A stretch of 54,537 nt of DNA, taken from an uncultured Alistipes sp. (GTDB lineage: Bacteria; Bacteroidota; Bacteroidia; Bacteroidales; Rikenellaceae). The position numbers and the translations under genes are program-made. Within the stretch, counting starts at the first letter, position 1; every line of letters starts with the position of its first letter. The stretch covers positions 1 to 54,537 of the forward strand of contig CAUHCL010000003.1 in NCBI GenBank assembly GCA_959604655.1, given 5' to 3'. Below the pieces are notes generated by a model. The model saw nothing but the letters and a program-made list of their open reading frames with translations. It was not told the DNA's origin and made no database searches. Positions 1 through 8,813 of this stretch are shown in pieces.

Positions 1-819
1 GGCAATGCCGCGCCCGACGAACGCGCCGCGCTGGCCGAGGCCTTCGACAGCATGGCCGCCGAGCTGCTCGGCAAGGAGTATGCGCACGGCGATCTGAAAC
101 CCGAGAACATAATCGTCACTCCCGACGGCCGTCTGCGCGCCATAGACTGGGACGCGGCTTTCGTTCCCGAGCTGGCGGGCCGCAAGGCCGTAGAAACGGG
201 CACCGCAGCGTTCCAGCATCCGTCGCGCACCTGCGAGATGTTCGACAAGCACATCGACGACTATTCGATCGCCATGATCTCGGTGATGCTGCACGCCGCG
301 TCCGTCGACCGCGCCACGGCCGAGCGCCTCCGCACCTGCCGCGAATTTGCGGTAAGCCCGCGCGGCATCGCCCGCGGAGAGCGTCGGGAACTCGACCGCC
401 TGACCGAGCTGTTCGCATCGCTCGGCATGGCCGCGCAGTACAGACTGGCACGCATGCTCGCATCGCCCGTCCCGCAGCTGTTCGACCTCGAACGCATAAT
501 GCACTTCGCCACCCGCCGCCGCTACGGAACATCATCCGACGCCGACGGAGCATTAGCCGACGAGCGAAACGGCCTGTGGGGTTGCAGGGCGGGCAGCAGA
601 TGGATCGTCCCGCCGCTGTACGACACGACATTCGACCCGTCGGAGGGCGTAATACTCGCCTCGATAGGCGGTTACAGCCACTTCCTGTCGACCGACGGCC
701 GCACCCTGCGCAGCTTCGGCAAAGGCGATGTGGTAAAACCGCTCCGCAACGGTCGCGCCCCGCTGCGCCGCACCGACGGAGCGTGCCTCGTCATAACGGC
801 CGAAGAGCTCGAAGCCTGA
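1..819 (+). CDS. Protein kinase-like protein with C-terminal WG-like repeat (5' truncated)
   Basis: The reading frame is open from the first base, so the N-lobe lies outside the window. Visible residue 29 begins an intact catalytic loop, HGDLKPEN, and Asp49 in AIDWD sits where the DFG aspartate is expected, so the visible half looks like an active Ser/Thr-type kinase. HIDDYSIAMI further on resembles the conserved helix-F aspartate region. The last ~75 residues contain RNGLWG and a second beta-rich stretch that resemble one degenerate WG repeat. No signal peptide can be judged. The gene closes at a good terminator (840-873), separating it from the vWA gene. The same kinase-plus-WG architecture recurs, catalytically broken, two genes downstream, so the two are probably duplicated partners. 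The substrate is unknown. Confidence 0.7.
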   Translation, partial: GNAAPDERAALAEAFDSMAAELLGKEYAHGDLKPENIIVTPDGRLRAIDWDAAFVPELAGRKAVETGTAAFQHPSRTCEMFDKHIDDYSIAMISVMLHAASVDRATAERLRTCREFAVSPRGIARGERRELDRLTELFASLGMAAQYRLARMLASPVPQLFDLERIMHFATRRRYGTSSDADGALADERNGLWGCRAGSRWIVPPLYDTTFDPSEGVILASIGGYSHFLSTDGRTLRSFGKGDVVKPLRNGRAPLRRTDGACLVITAEELEA

Positions 820-839
820 CCCCGACCGCCGTAGCGACT

Positions 840-873
840 AATCCCGCCCGCACCGCGCGGCGGGATTTTTTTA
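840..873 (+). terminator. Rho-independent terminator after the kinase gene
   Basis: Arms AATCCCGCC (840-848) and GGCGGGATT (859-867) enclose a 10-nt loop and run into a T tract ending at 872. This is a textbook intrinsic terminator 20 bases past the stop codon. Confidence 0.85.
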
Positions 874-1011
874 TGTCGGCAAGTCCCGAAATGGCACCGT
901 AGGCCATACGAATATTCCGTTCAGACTGCGTATACAATAAAATATAGCTAAGAAATATATAATAATCGATGAAAAAATACCAGAAAAGAGTGTAATAACA
1001 TTTTTTATTTG

Positions 1012-1019
1012 TATTTTTG
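1012..1019 (+). promoter_or_regulatory. Bacteroidota -7 box upstream of the vWA gene
   Basis: TATTTTTG matches TAnnTTTG and lies 26 bases before the ATG in an AT-rich stretch (about 900-1045). No TTTG occurs at the expected -33 position, so only half of the promoter is recognisable. Confidence 0.45.
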
Positions 1020-1045
1020 TCAATAAATACGAATACCTAAACATC

Positions 1046-1897
1046 ATGTATACTCAAGAGATCACGCGACGCCATCGCGCCGCATTCATAATCGCCATCG
1101 ACCGCTCGTGTTCCATGCAGGAAAACGTGCATTTCGGCAACCGAATCATGACCAAGGCCGAAGCCGTGGCCTACACGGCCAACACTCTAATCTCGGAGCT
1201 GATCGACCGCTGCCGACGCACCGACGGGCTGCGCAACTACTACGACATAGCCGTGGTGGGCTACTGCAACGGCAGGGTGGAGATGCTTCTCGACCCCGCG
1301 GGATTCGTCCCGATAGACCGACTCGCGGCACGCACGCCCGAAACATCGGTCATATGCTCGCAGCACGCCTCCGACGACGGGGAGATACTCGTGGCCCACA
1401 CCGTAAAGTTGTGGATCGAGGCCAAGAGCGAAGGCAACACCCCGATGTACGAAGCGATGCTGCACGTGCGCGACATGGCCGAGGCGTGGTGCGCCGATCC
1501 GCGCAACCGCGAGAGCTTCCCGCCCGTGGTGATAAACATCACCGACGGCGAGACCTCGGACTGCGACGATGACGAGCTGATCGACATATGCTCGCAGATA
1601 CGCCGCATATCGACCGACGACGGCGGCACCCTGCTGTTCAACATCCACCTCTCCACCGCTTCCGAAAAGCCTGCCGTGATATTCCCGTCGCGGCACGAGC
1701 TGGCGGGTGCGGGGCAATACGCCCGCATGCTGGCCGAGTGTTCGAGCGAAATGCCCGAAGCGTTCAACGACGCCGTGCGCCGTAAGAAGGGCGCGGGCGC
1801 CGAACCGCCGTTCTGCGGAATGGCATACAATGCCAACATAGTCGAACTGCTCTCGATCCTGAACATCGGATCGCGAAGCGTAACCAACATGGAGTGA
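1046..1897 (+). CDS. Cytoplasmic von Willebrand factor A domain protein (TerY-like)
   Basis: A 283-residue single vWA domain without signal peptide or membrane segment. The metal-ion-dependent adhesion site is visible: Asp19-x-Ser21-x-Ser23 (IDRSCSM), a threonine in EGNTPMYEAM, and an aspartate in NITDGETSD. Such vWA proteins bind partners through a divalent metal; the TerY branch works together with kinases and phosphatases. Here it lies between a kinase-WG gene and a pseudokinase-WG gene, and its stop overlaps the next start by one base (TGATG), so the two are translationally coupled. The likely role is a scaffold or metal-dependent switch for the kinase pair. That role is inferred; the fold is well supported. 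Confidence 0.8.
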   Translation: MYTQEITRRHRAAFIIAIDRSCSMQENVHFGNRIMTKAEAVAYTANTLISELIDRCRRTDGLRNYYDIAVVGYCNGRVEMLLDPAGFVPIDRLAARTPETSVICSQHASDDGEILVAHTVKLWIEAKSEGNTPMYEAMLHVRDMAEAWCADPRNRESFPPVVINITDGETSDCDDDELIDICSQIRRISTDDGGTLLFNIHLSTASEKPAVIFPSRHELAGAGQYARMLAECSSEMPEAFNDAVRRKKGAGAEPPFCGMAYNANIVELLSILNIGSRSVTNME

Positions 1898-2871
1898 TGG
1901 CAACGATTTACGACCTTCGCACGGCGCTCATGTCGCCTGCGGCATGCTTCACGCACACGGCCAATCTCGCATGGCGGGAAGACGACATATCGCGCTCGAC
2001 CTACTTCGCCGAAACCGTCGTCGAATGCCGCCGCACACGCTATCTGCTCTGCATGCCGCTGCACCCCGACGCGCTGCGGCGCGCGGAGCGGTTCATCGTG
2101 AAAAAGAGGTATTTCAACTTCCCGATAGTGCCCGAAATAGAGATCCTGCGCGACGAGATGCGCTGCGGCAGCTCCACGCCGACACCATACTACTGCGACA
2201 TTCTGCTGGAGCCGCTGCCCGAGGGCAGAACCCTCGACGAGGCGATACGCGAAACGGTCGACGCCGCCGAGGCGGCCGAACTGCTCGGGGCGCTCGACAC
2301 GCTGCAAAAGAGTCTGGCCGAGGCGAACGTGTCGCTGTTCAACCTGCGGCCCGAGAATATCGTAGTCGACGGGGCGGGCACGCTGCATCCCGTGAGGTGG
2401 TACTACGCCGCAGACGGCGCGGGGCGCGACGACGGGGCGTTCGACGACATACGCCGCCGAATAACCGAGCTGTTCCCGCAGGCGGCATCGGCCCCGACGC
2501 ACGAAGCGCCGCGGCCTCCGCACAGGCTCGAAGGCCACTTCGAGGCACGCCCGCTGTTCGAGGGGCTGGCCGCGGTGTACGACCCCGAAGGCTGGGGCTT
2601 CGTCGACAAGAGAAACCGCACCGTCATACGGCCGCGCTTCGCCTGGGTGAACGACTTCCGCGAGGGCCGCGCCGAGGTAAAGACCAAACGCGGGCGGATG
2701 GGACTCATCGACAAGCAGGGACGTTACGTCATAAAACCCTACTACAAGATCGTGGAATACGACCCCGTGAGCGGCAATTCGCAGGTTCGCAAGGGCAGCC
2801 GATGGGGAGTGTTCGACTACACGGGGCAGCTGATAAGGGAGTTTTCAGCAACCGCCGCGCCGAAGATATGA
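1897..2871 (+). CDS. Pseudokinase-like protein with C-terminal WG repeats
   Basis: 324 residues from the ATG at 1897; a GTG at 1894 is an alternative start. Residues ~30-170 follow a kinase layout, but where the upstream kinase has HGDLKPEN this protein has LFNLRPEN (Asn149 for the catalytic Asp), and Arg167 replaces the metal-binding Asp. It is therefore almost certainly not a phosphotransferase. Residues ~210-320 carry three WG repeats (GWGFVDK, RMGLIDK, RWGVFDY), a beta-rich module thought to mediate binding. There is no signal peptide. It is translationally coupled to the vWA gene. It could be an allosteric partner or decoy substrate of the active kinase. WG repeats are certain; kinase ancestry is likely from the aligned RPEN-IVV-DG pattern. 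Confidence 0.7.
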   Translation: MATIYDLRTALMSPAACFTHTANLAWREDDISRSTYFAETVVECRRTRYLLCMPLHPDALRRAERFIVKKRYFNFPIVPEIEILRDEMRCGSSTPTPYYCDILLEPLPEGRTLDEAIRETVDAAEAAELLGALDTLQKSLAEANVSLFNLRPENIVVDGAGTLHPVRWYYAADGAGRDDGAFDDIRRRITELFPQAASAPTHEAPRPPHRLEGHFEARPLFEGLAAVYDPEGWGFVDKRNRTVIRPRFAWVNDFREGRAEVKTKRGRMGLIDKQGRYVIKPYYKIVEYDPVSGNSQVRKGSRWGVFDYTGQLIREFSATAAPKI

Positions 2872-2897
2872 ACGGACTGGGCGCTTTCGGCAAATAA

Positions 2898-2928
2898 TTT
2901 GCGTTTTTTGCGGAAAATCCATATCTTG
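2898..2928 (+). promoter_or_regulatory. Probable promoter of trxB
   Basis: TTTG at 2898-2901 is followed after 20 bases by TATCTTG (2922-2928), one T short of the TAnnTTTG consensus. The trxB ATG lies about 40 bases downstream. Confidence 0.5.
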
Positions 2929-2967
2929 CGGTTTAATTTCGCAAACGAACAGAAAAACATAAAATTC

Positions 2968-3891
2968 ATGGAGCAGACCAAATGCCTTATCATAGGAAGC
3001 GGCCCCGCGGGCTACACCGCGGCCATATACGCTTCGCGCGCCAACCTCAACCCCATAGTCTACGAGGGCATAGAGCCCGGCGGGCAGCTTACGACCACCA
3101 CCGAGATCGAGAACTTCCCGGGCTACCCCGAGGGCATAGCGGGCACGGCGATGATGGATGACCTGAAACGTCAGGCGCAGCGCTTCGGAGCCGACGTGCG
3201 CTTCGGCGTGGTGACCGACGTCGACTTCACCGACCGTCCGTTCCGCGTCACGGTGGACGGCGAGCACCGCATCGAGGCCGAGAGCGTGATAATCGCCACG
3301 GGAGCCTCGGCCAAATATCTGGGGCTGGAGTCGGAGACGCGTCTGCGCGGCATGGGCGTGAGCGCCTGCGCCACGTGCGACGGCTTCTTCTACCGCAAGC
3401 AGGACGTGGCCGTGGTGGGCGGCGGCGACACGGCGTGCGAGGAGGCCACCTATCTGGCATCGATCTGCCGTCAGGTCTACATGATCGTGCGCAAACCCTT
3501 CCTGCGCGCCTCGAAAGCCATGCAGGAGAGAGTGATGAACACCCCCAACATCGAAGTGCTGTTCGAATACAACACCGTCGAGGTGCTGGGCGACGACGAC
3601 GGCGTTACGGGCGCACGCCTGCGCCATGCGTCGGGCAAGGAGCTGAAGATCGACATCAGCGGCTTCTTCCTGGCCATAGGCCATCACCCCAACACCGAGC
3701 TGTTTCAGGGCAAGCTGGTGCTCGATGCCGAGGGTTACATCGTCACCGAGGCGGGCACCTCGAAGACCAACATCGAGGGCGTCTTCGCCGCGGGCGACGT
3801 GAAGGACCCCCACTACCGTCAGGCCATCACCGCCGCGGGTTCGGGCTGCGTGGCCGCACTCGACTGCGAACGTTTCCTGCTGAGCCGATAA
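2968..3891 (+). CDS. trxB: Thioredoxin-disulfide reductase
   Basis: A 307-residue FAD/NADPH flavoenzyme that reduces thioredoxin in the cytoplasm. The FAD-binding motif GSGPAGYTAAIYA is at residues ~11-23, the redox-active pair is Cys134-Ala-Thr-Cys137 (CATCDGFF), and the NADPH-binding GGGDTACEEA follows. A late GDV near the C-terminus (AAGDVKD) completes the FAD site. I chose the ATG at 2968 because the frame extends upstream into the promoter without homology. The stop TAA directly abuts the ATG of the next gene (rnz), suggesting coupled translation. Confidence 0.95.
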   Translation: MEQTKCLIIGSGPAGYTAAIYASRANLNPIVYEGIEPGGQLTTTTEIENFPGYPEGIAGTAMMDDLKRQAQRFGADVRFGVVTDVDFTDRPFRVTVDGEHRIEAESVIIATGASAKYLGLESETRLRGMGVSACATCDGFFYRKQDVAVVGGGDTACEEATYLASICRQVYMIVRKPFLRASKAMQERVMNTPNIEVLFEYNTVEVLGDDDGVTGARLRHASGKELKIDISGFFLAIGHHPNTELFQGKLVLDAEGYIVTEAGTSKTNIEGVFAAGDVKDPHYRQAITAAGSGCVAALDCERFLLSR

Positions 3892-4827
3892 ATGTCGATC
3901 GCGGTCACCATACTCGGCAACGCCTCGGCCAAACCGACGGCCTCCGCACACCCCTCGGCGCAGGCGGTGAACATCAACGAGCAGCTGTTCCTCGTCGATG
4001 CGGGCGAGGGCGTGCAGCGCCGGATGTTCCGTTACGGCATATCGCCGCTCAGGCTGCGGGCCGTATTCATCTCGCACCTGCACGGCGACCACCTGTTCGG
4101 ACTCTTTCCGCTGCTCTCGACGCTGGGACTCTACGGCCGCCGAACGCCGTTGCGGATATATGCTCCGCGCCCTTTCGGCGACATGCTGGAGTCACATCTG
4201 CGCTTCTTCGACCGCGACCTGCCCTACACCCCCGAGTGGGTGGAGGTGGACACCACCGCCAACCGCATCGTATTCGAGAACGACACGATCGAGGTGTGGT
4301 CGCTGCCGCTGCGCCACCGCGTGCCGACGGCGGGATACCTGTTCCGCCAGAAACAGCCGCCGCTCAACATACGCAAGTCCTGCATAGAACGCTACGGGCT
4401 CTCCATAGCGCAGATAGCCGCCGCCAAGCGCGGCGAGGATATCGTGCTCGACTCGGGTGAGACGCTGCGCAACGCTGACATCACTTACCGCCCCTACGAA
4501 CCCGCCGCCTACGCCTACTGTTCCGACACCAACTACTCGGCTCGGCTGGCACGCATGGTCGAGGGGGTCGACCTGCTTTACCACGAAGCCACCTATGCCG
4601 CCGCGGAGAAGCGCATCGCCAAAGAGCGAGGCCACGCCACCACGGCCGAGGCCGCCAAGGTGGCCGAGAAAGCCGCGGCGAAAAGGCTGATAATAGGCCA
4701 CTTCTCATCGCGGTACAAGGATCTGCAACCTCTCGTGGAGGAAGCGCGGGCCGTATTCCCCGCCACCGACATAGCCCGCGAAGGCGAGACATTCACCATA
4801 GAACCACTGCGCCATGACAAAGGCTGA
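3892..4827 (+). CDS. rnz: Ribonuclease Z (tRNA 3' endonuclease)
   Basis: A 311-residue metallo-beta-lactamase-fold nuclease that trims tRNA 3' trailers. The zinc motif SHLHGDHLFGLFPLL is at residues ~60-74. YCSDT and LYHEATY supply further metal ligands, with KERGHATTAEAA and the final IIGHFSSRY histidine as in the RNase Z family. Length and order fit the short bacterial RNase Z. It starts on the base after the trxB stop and overlaps the following methyltransferase by 14 bases, so it is inside an operon. Confidence 0.93.
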   Translation: MSIAVTILGNASAKPTASAHPSAQAVNINEQLFLVDAGEGVQRRMFRYGISPLRLRAVFISHLHGDHLFGLFPLLSTLGLYGRRTPLRIYAPRPFGDMLESHLRFFDRDLPYTPEWVEVDTTANRIVFENDTIEVWSLPLRHRVPTAGYLFRQKQPPLNIRKSCIERYGLSIAQIAAAKRGEDIVLDSGETLRNADITYRPYEPAAYAYCSDTNYSARLARMVEGVDLLYHEATYAAAEKRIAKERGHATTAEAAKVAEKAAAKRLIIGHFSSRYKDLQPLVEEARAVFPATDIAREGETFTIEPLRHDKG

Positions 4828-5581
4828 GATACAATTCGTCCGCTCGCTGGCCGACAAACGCACCCGCAACGAAACGGGTCTCTTCACGGCCGAGGGGGCG
4901 AAGCTCGTCGGCGAGATCCTCGCATCGCCGCTGAAAGTGAGGAAGCTCTACGCCCTCGACGGCGTGTTCGACGGCCGCGCCGAGAGGATCGCCCCGCACG
5001 AGATGGAGCGCATTTCGTCGCTCAAGACGGCGACCGACTCGCTCGCCGTGGTCGAGCAGCCGCGTTACCGCTCGCCCGACGTCGCCCCCGCCGACCGCCT
5101 CACGCTCGCGCTGGACGGGGTGCAGAACCCGGGCAACATGGGCACCATAGTACGTCTGGCCGACTGGTTCGGCATCGACGACATATTCTGCTCGGAGGAC
5201 TCGGCCGACCTCTACAACCCCAAGGTGGTGCAGGCCACCATGGGCGCCATACTGCGCGTGAGGGTGCACTATCTGCCGCTGCCCGACTTCCTCGCCCGCA
5301 CCGCGGCGCGGGGCACGGCCGTCTACGGCACGGCGCTCGACGGCGACGACCTCTACGGCGCGCAGCTCGACGGCGCAGGGGTCATAGTGATGGGCAACGA
5401 GGGCCGCGGCATATCGGCCGAGTGCACCGCCTCGCTCACGCGGCGGCTGCTCATACCCTCCTACCCCGCCGACCGCCGCGGCTCCGAATCGCTCAACGTG
5501 GCGATGGCCGCGGGCATAGTGTGTTCGGAATTTCGCCGACGCACGATGCGCGGGCAGTCATTAGACGGCTTAATCGGCTGA
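4814..5581 (+). CDS. SpoU/TrmH-family RNA 2'-O-methyltransferase
   Basis: 255 residues. The SPOUT knot motifs are clear: DGVQNPGNMGTIVRLADWFG (motif 1, ~97-116), GNEGRGIS (motif 2) and SESLNVAMAAGIV (motif 3, near the C-terminus). An N-terminal substrate-binding region (~1-90, VRSLADKRTRNETGLFTAEG) fits the rRNA-modifying subgroup. It uses S-adenosylmethionine to methylate a ribose in rRNA or tRNA; the exact nucleotide cannot be told from sequence. Its start overlaps the end of rnz by 14 bases. Confidence 0.88.
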   Translation: MTKAEIQFVRSLADKRTRNETGLFTAEGAKLVGEILASPLKVRKLYALDGVFDGRAERIAPHEMERISSLKTATDSLAVVEQPRYRSPDVAPADRLTLALDGVQNPGNMGTIVRLADWFGIDDIFCSEDSADLYNPKVVQATMGAILRVRVHYLPLPDFLARTAARGTAVYGTALDGDDLYGAQLDGAGVIVMGNEGRGISAECTASLTRRLLIPSYPADRRGSESLNVAMAAGIVCSEFRRRTMRGQSLDGLIG

Positions 5582-5599
5582 TAATTGGAAATAAATTCG

Positions 5600-5607
5600 T
5601 ATATTTG
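5600..5607 (+). promoter_or_regulatory. -7 box of pdxA
   Basis: TATATTTG is a full match to TAnnTTTG, 24 bases before the pdxA ATG and just after the preceding stop codon. No clear -33 TTTG is present at the right distance. Confidence 0.5.
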
Positions 5608-5631
5608 CAAGTTGAAAACAAGCACAACGAA

Positions 5632-6720
5632 ATGTCGGATCAAAGACTCAAAATAGGAATCACCCAAGGCGACACCAACGGCATAGGCTGGGAGGTAATA
5701 CTCCGCACCTTCGCCGATCCGCGCATCGCCGAACTCTTCACACCCGTGATCTACGGGTCGCAGCAGGCCGCCGCGGCCCATGCCGCCACGCTCGACGACG
5801 AGCTGAAGGTGCAGTTCAACGTCGTGGCCTCGGCCGACGAGGCGCGCCGCGGGAAGATCAATCTGGTGAAGTGCGGCGAAACGGAACCCGTCCTCGGCAC
5901 CCCCTCGCCCGAAGCGGGCAAGGCCGCGGTGGAGGCTCTGGAGGCCGCCGCGCGCGACCTGAAGGCGGGCGCGCTGGACGCCGTGGTGACCGCCCCGATC
6001 AACAAGGAGACGGCGCAGAGCGACGATTTCCGCTTCACGGGCCACACCGAATACTTCGCCGACCGTTTCGGCGGCGAGCCGATGATGATAATGTGCAGCG
6101 ACCGCCTCAGGGTGGGTCTGGTGACCATCCACATCCCCATGGCCGAGGTGAGCGCGAGCATCACGCAGGAGAAGATCGTGCGGTCGCTCATCACGCTGCG
6201 CGAATCGCTCATAAATGATTTCGGCATCGTGGAGCCGCGCATAGCCGTGCTGGCGCTCAACCCCCATGCGGGCGAGGGCGGAATGCTGGGCCACGAGGAA
6301 CAGAACATCATAAAGCCCGCCATAGAGCAGGCTTTCGGCGACGGCATACTGGCATTCGGACCGTTCCCCGCCGACGGGCTCTTCGGCGGCGGAGGCTACG
6401 CCAAGTACGACGCGGTGCTGGCCATGTACCACGATCAGGGGCTCACGCCGTTCAAGACCATATCGCCCGACGGGGTGAACTTCACCGCGGGGCTGCCCGT
6501 GGTGCGCACCTCGCCCGACCACGGCACCGCCTACGACATAGCGGGCAAGGCCGAGGCCGACGCGCAGTCGATGCGCAACGCCATATACATGGCCACCGAC
6601 ATAGTACGCAACCGTCGCCGCCGACAGGAGTGGAGCCGCAACCCGCTGCAACGCTTCGAGCGCGACAAGGGGCGCGACGTTTCGGTGAAGGATCTGAAAC
6701 TGCCCGAGACCGAAGAGTAG
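5632..6720 (+). CDS. pdxA: 4-hydroxythreonine-4-phosphate dehydrogenase
   Basis: 362 residues; catalyses the NAD-dependent oxidation of 4-phosphohydroxy-L-threonine in DXP-dependent pyridoxal phosphate synthesis. Family motifs in order: GITQGDTNGIGWEV, VTAPINKE, GHTEYFADRFG (metal His), LNPHAGEGGMLGHEE (metal His) and YHDQGLTPFK (third metal His). The frame is open upstream, but the ATG at 5632 follows a promoter box and is where family homology begins. The pathway's DXP supplier, dxs, is also in this window (28839-30722). Confidence 0.94.
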   Translation: MSDQRLKIGITQGDTNGIGWEVILRTFADPRIAELFTPVIYGSQQAAAAHAATLDDELKVQFNVVASADEARRGKINLVKCGETEPVLGTPSPEAGKAAVEALEAAARDLKAGALDAVVTAPINKETAQSDDFRFTGHTEYFADRFGGEPMMIMCSDRLRVGLVTIHIPMAEVSASITQEKIVRSLITLRESLINDFGIVEPRIAVLALNPHAGEGGMLGHEEQNIIKPAIEQAFGDGILAFGPFPADGLFGGGGYAKYDAVLAMYHDQGLTPFKTISPDGVNFTAGLPVVRTSPDHGTAYDIAGKAEADAQSMRNAIYMATDIVRNRRRRQEWSRNPLQRFERDKGRDVSVKDLKLPETEE

Positions 6721-6808
6721 AGATGTAAAAAATACCGCCGTCGGACCGATGTATTCCGTCTCGTAATTGTGGAAGCGTCGGACGAGGCAAAACTTAAAAT
6801 AAAACACG

Positions 6809-8755
6809 ATGATTAAAATCACATTCCCCGACGGTTCACAGCGCGAATACGCTGAAGGAACCACGGCTTACCAAGTAGCGGAGAGCATCAGTCCTCGTTT
6901 AGCTGCCGACTCTCTGGCCGCTTCGGTAAACGGCGCGACGGTCGACATGTCGCGCGCCATCGACGAAGACGCCGAGATCAAATTTTTCAAGTGGGACGAC
7001 GCCGAGGGCAAGCACGCCTTCTGGCACACCTCGTCGCACCTGCTGGCCGAGGCGCTGGAGAGCCTCTACCCGGGCATCAAGTTCGGTATCGGCCCCGCCA
7101 TCGAGAACGGATTCTACTACGACGTGGACTCGCCCGTGCCCATCACCGAGGCCGACCTGCCCGCCATCGAGAAGAAGATGCAGGAGCTGGCCCGCGGCAA
7201 GGAGCGTCTGGTACGCACCGAGGTCTCGAAAGAGGAAGCGCTCAAGACATTCACCGAAAAGGACGATCAATACAAGGTGGAGCTGATCCGCGATCTGGAG
7301 GACGGCACCATATCATTCTATACCAACGGCTCGTTCACCGACCTGTGCCGTGGCCCGCACATCCCCGACACGGGATTCATCAAGGCCCTGAAGCTCACCT
7401 CGGTGGCGGGAGCCTACTGGCGCGGCAACGAGAAGAACAAGATGCTCACCCGCATCTACGGCGTCTCGTTCCCCAAGAAATCGATGCTCGACGAGTATCT
7501 GACCATGATCGAGGAGGCCAAGAAGCGCGACCACCGCAAGCTGGGCAAGGATCTGGAGCTGTTCATGTTCTCGCAGCGCGTAGGTCAGGGCCTGCCCATG
7601 TGGCTGCCCAAGGGTGCCGAGCTGCGCGACCGTCTGGAGCGTTTCCTGCGCAAGATACAGAAGGACTACGGCTACCAGCAGGTCATCACGCCCCACATCG
7701 GCAACAAGGACCTCTACGTCACCTCGGGCCACTACGCCAAGTACGGCAAGGACTCGTTCCAGCCCATACACACGCCGTTCGAGGGCGAGGAATATCTGCT
7801 CAAACCCATGAACTGCCCCCACCACTGCGAGATCTACCGCAGCAAGCCGCGTTCGTACAAGGATCTGCCCGTGCGTCTGGCCGAGTTCGGCACGGTATAC
7901 CGCTACGAACAGTCGGGCGAGCTGCACGGACTCACCCGCGTGCGCAGCTTCACGCAGGACGACGCCCACATGTTCGTGCGCCCCGACCAGCTGCTGGAGG
8001 AGTTCGAGAAGGTGATCGACATCGTGCTCTACATATTCCGCACGCTGAAATTCGACAACTACACCGCCCAGATATCGCTGCGCGACCCCAACAACAAGGA
8101 GAAGTACATCGGTTCGGACGAGAACTGGGAGAAGGCCGAGGCTGCCATCATGAAGGCTGCGGCCGACAAGGGTCTGAACACCGTGGTGGAGACGGGCGAG
8201 GCCGCATTCTACGGTCCCAAGCTCGACTTCATGGTCAAGGATGCGCTGGGCCGAAGCTGGCAGCTGGGCACCATCCAGGTGGACTACAACCTGCCCGAGC
8301 GTTTCGACCTCACATACAAGGGTGCCGACGACAAGCTGCACCGCCCCATCATGATCCACCGCGCGCCGTTCGGTTCGATGGAGCGTTTCGTGGCTGTGCT
8401 GTTAGAGCACACGGCGGGCAAGTTCCCGTTGTGGCTCACGCCCGACCAGGCCGTGATCCTGCCCATCTCGGAGAAATTCAACGACTACGCCGCCGAGGTG
8501 GCCCGCGAGCTGGAGCGCCGCGACGTGCGCGTGCAGATCGACGAGCGCAACGAGAAGATCGGCCGCAAGATACGCGACAACGAGCTGAAGCGCATTCCCT
8601 TCCTGCTCATCGTGGGCGAAAAGGAGGAAGCCGAGCGCAAGGTGTCGGTACGCGTGCAGGGCGAGGGCGACAAGGGTTCGATGGGAATCGCCGAGTTCGC
8701 CGACTACCTCACCTCGCTGGTGAAGGCCGAGACCGAAGCCGACAAGGCGGAGTAG
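6809..8755 (+). CDS. thrS: Threonyl-tRNA synthetase
   Basis: 648 residues, normal length for a full bacterial ThrRS. The N-terminal TGS domain (~1-60, ITFPDGSQREY) is followed by the editing domain with the HTSSHLLAEAL motif. The catalytic class II core includes MNCPHHCEIYR (zinc Cys/His), RVRSFTQDDAHMF and the C-terminal anticodon-binding domain. The 88 bases upstream contain no classical T-box. infC follows after 58 bases, a common bacterial arrangement. Confidence 0.97.
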   Translation: MIKITFPDGSQREYAEGTTAYQVAESISPRLAADSLAASVNGATVDMSRAIDEDAEIKFFKWDDAEGKHAFWHTSSHLLAEALESLYPGIKFGIGPAIENGFYYDVDSPVPITEADLPAIEKKMQELARGKERLVRTEVSKEEALKTFTEKDDQYKVELIRDLEDGTISFYTNGSFTDLCRGPHIPDTGFIKALKLTSVAGAYWRGNEKNKMLTRIYGVSFPKKSMLDEYLTMIEEAKKRDHRKLGKDLELFMFSQRVGQGLPMWLPKGAELRDRLERFLRKIQKDYGYQQVITPHIGNKDLYVTSGHYAKYGKDSFQPIHTPFEGEEYLLKPMNCPHHCEIYRSKPRSYKDLPVRLAEFGTVYRYEQSGELHGLTRVRSFTQDDAHMFVRPDQLLEEFEKVIDIVLYIFRTLKFDNYTAQISLRDPNNKEKYIGSDENWEKAEAAIMKAAADKGLNTVVETGEAAFYGPKLDFMVKDALGRSWQLGTIQVDYNLPERFDLTYKGADDKLHRPIMIHRAPFGSMERFVAVLLEHTAGKFPLWLTPDQAVILPISEKFNDYAAEVARELERRDVRVQIDERNEKIGRKIRDNELKRIPFLLIVGEKEEAERKVSVRVQGEGDKGSMGIAEFADYLTSLVKAETEADKAE

Positions 8756-8813
8756 GCGACGCCTGCCCGCACGATATAAACAATACAGTAGAACAAATCA
8801 AACGATTACTAAT

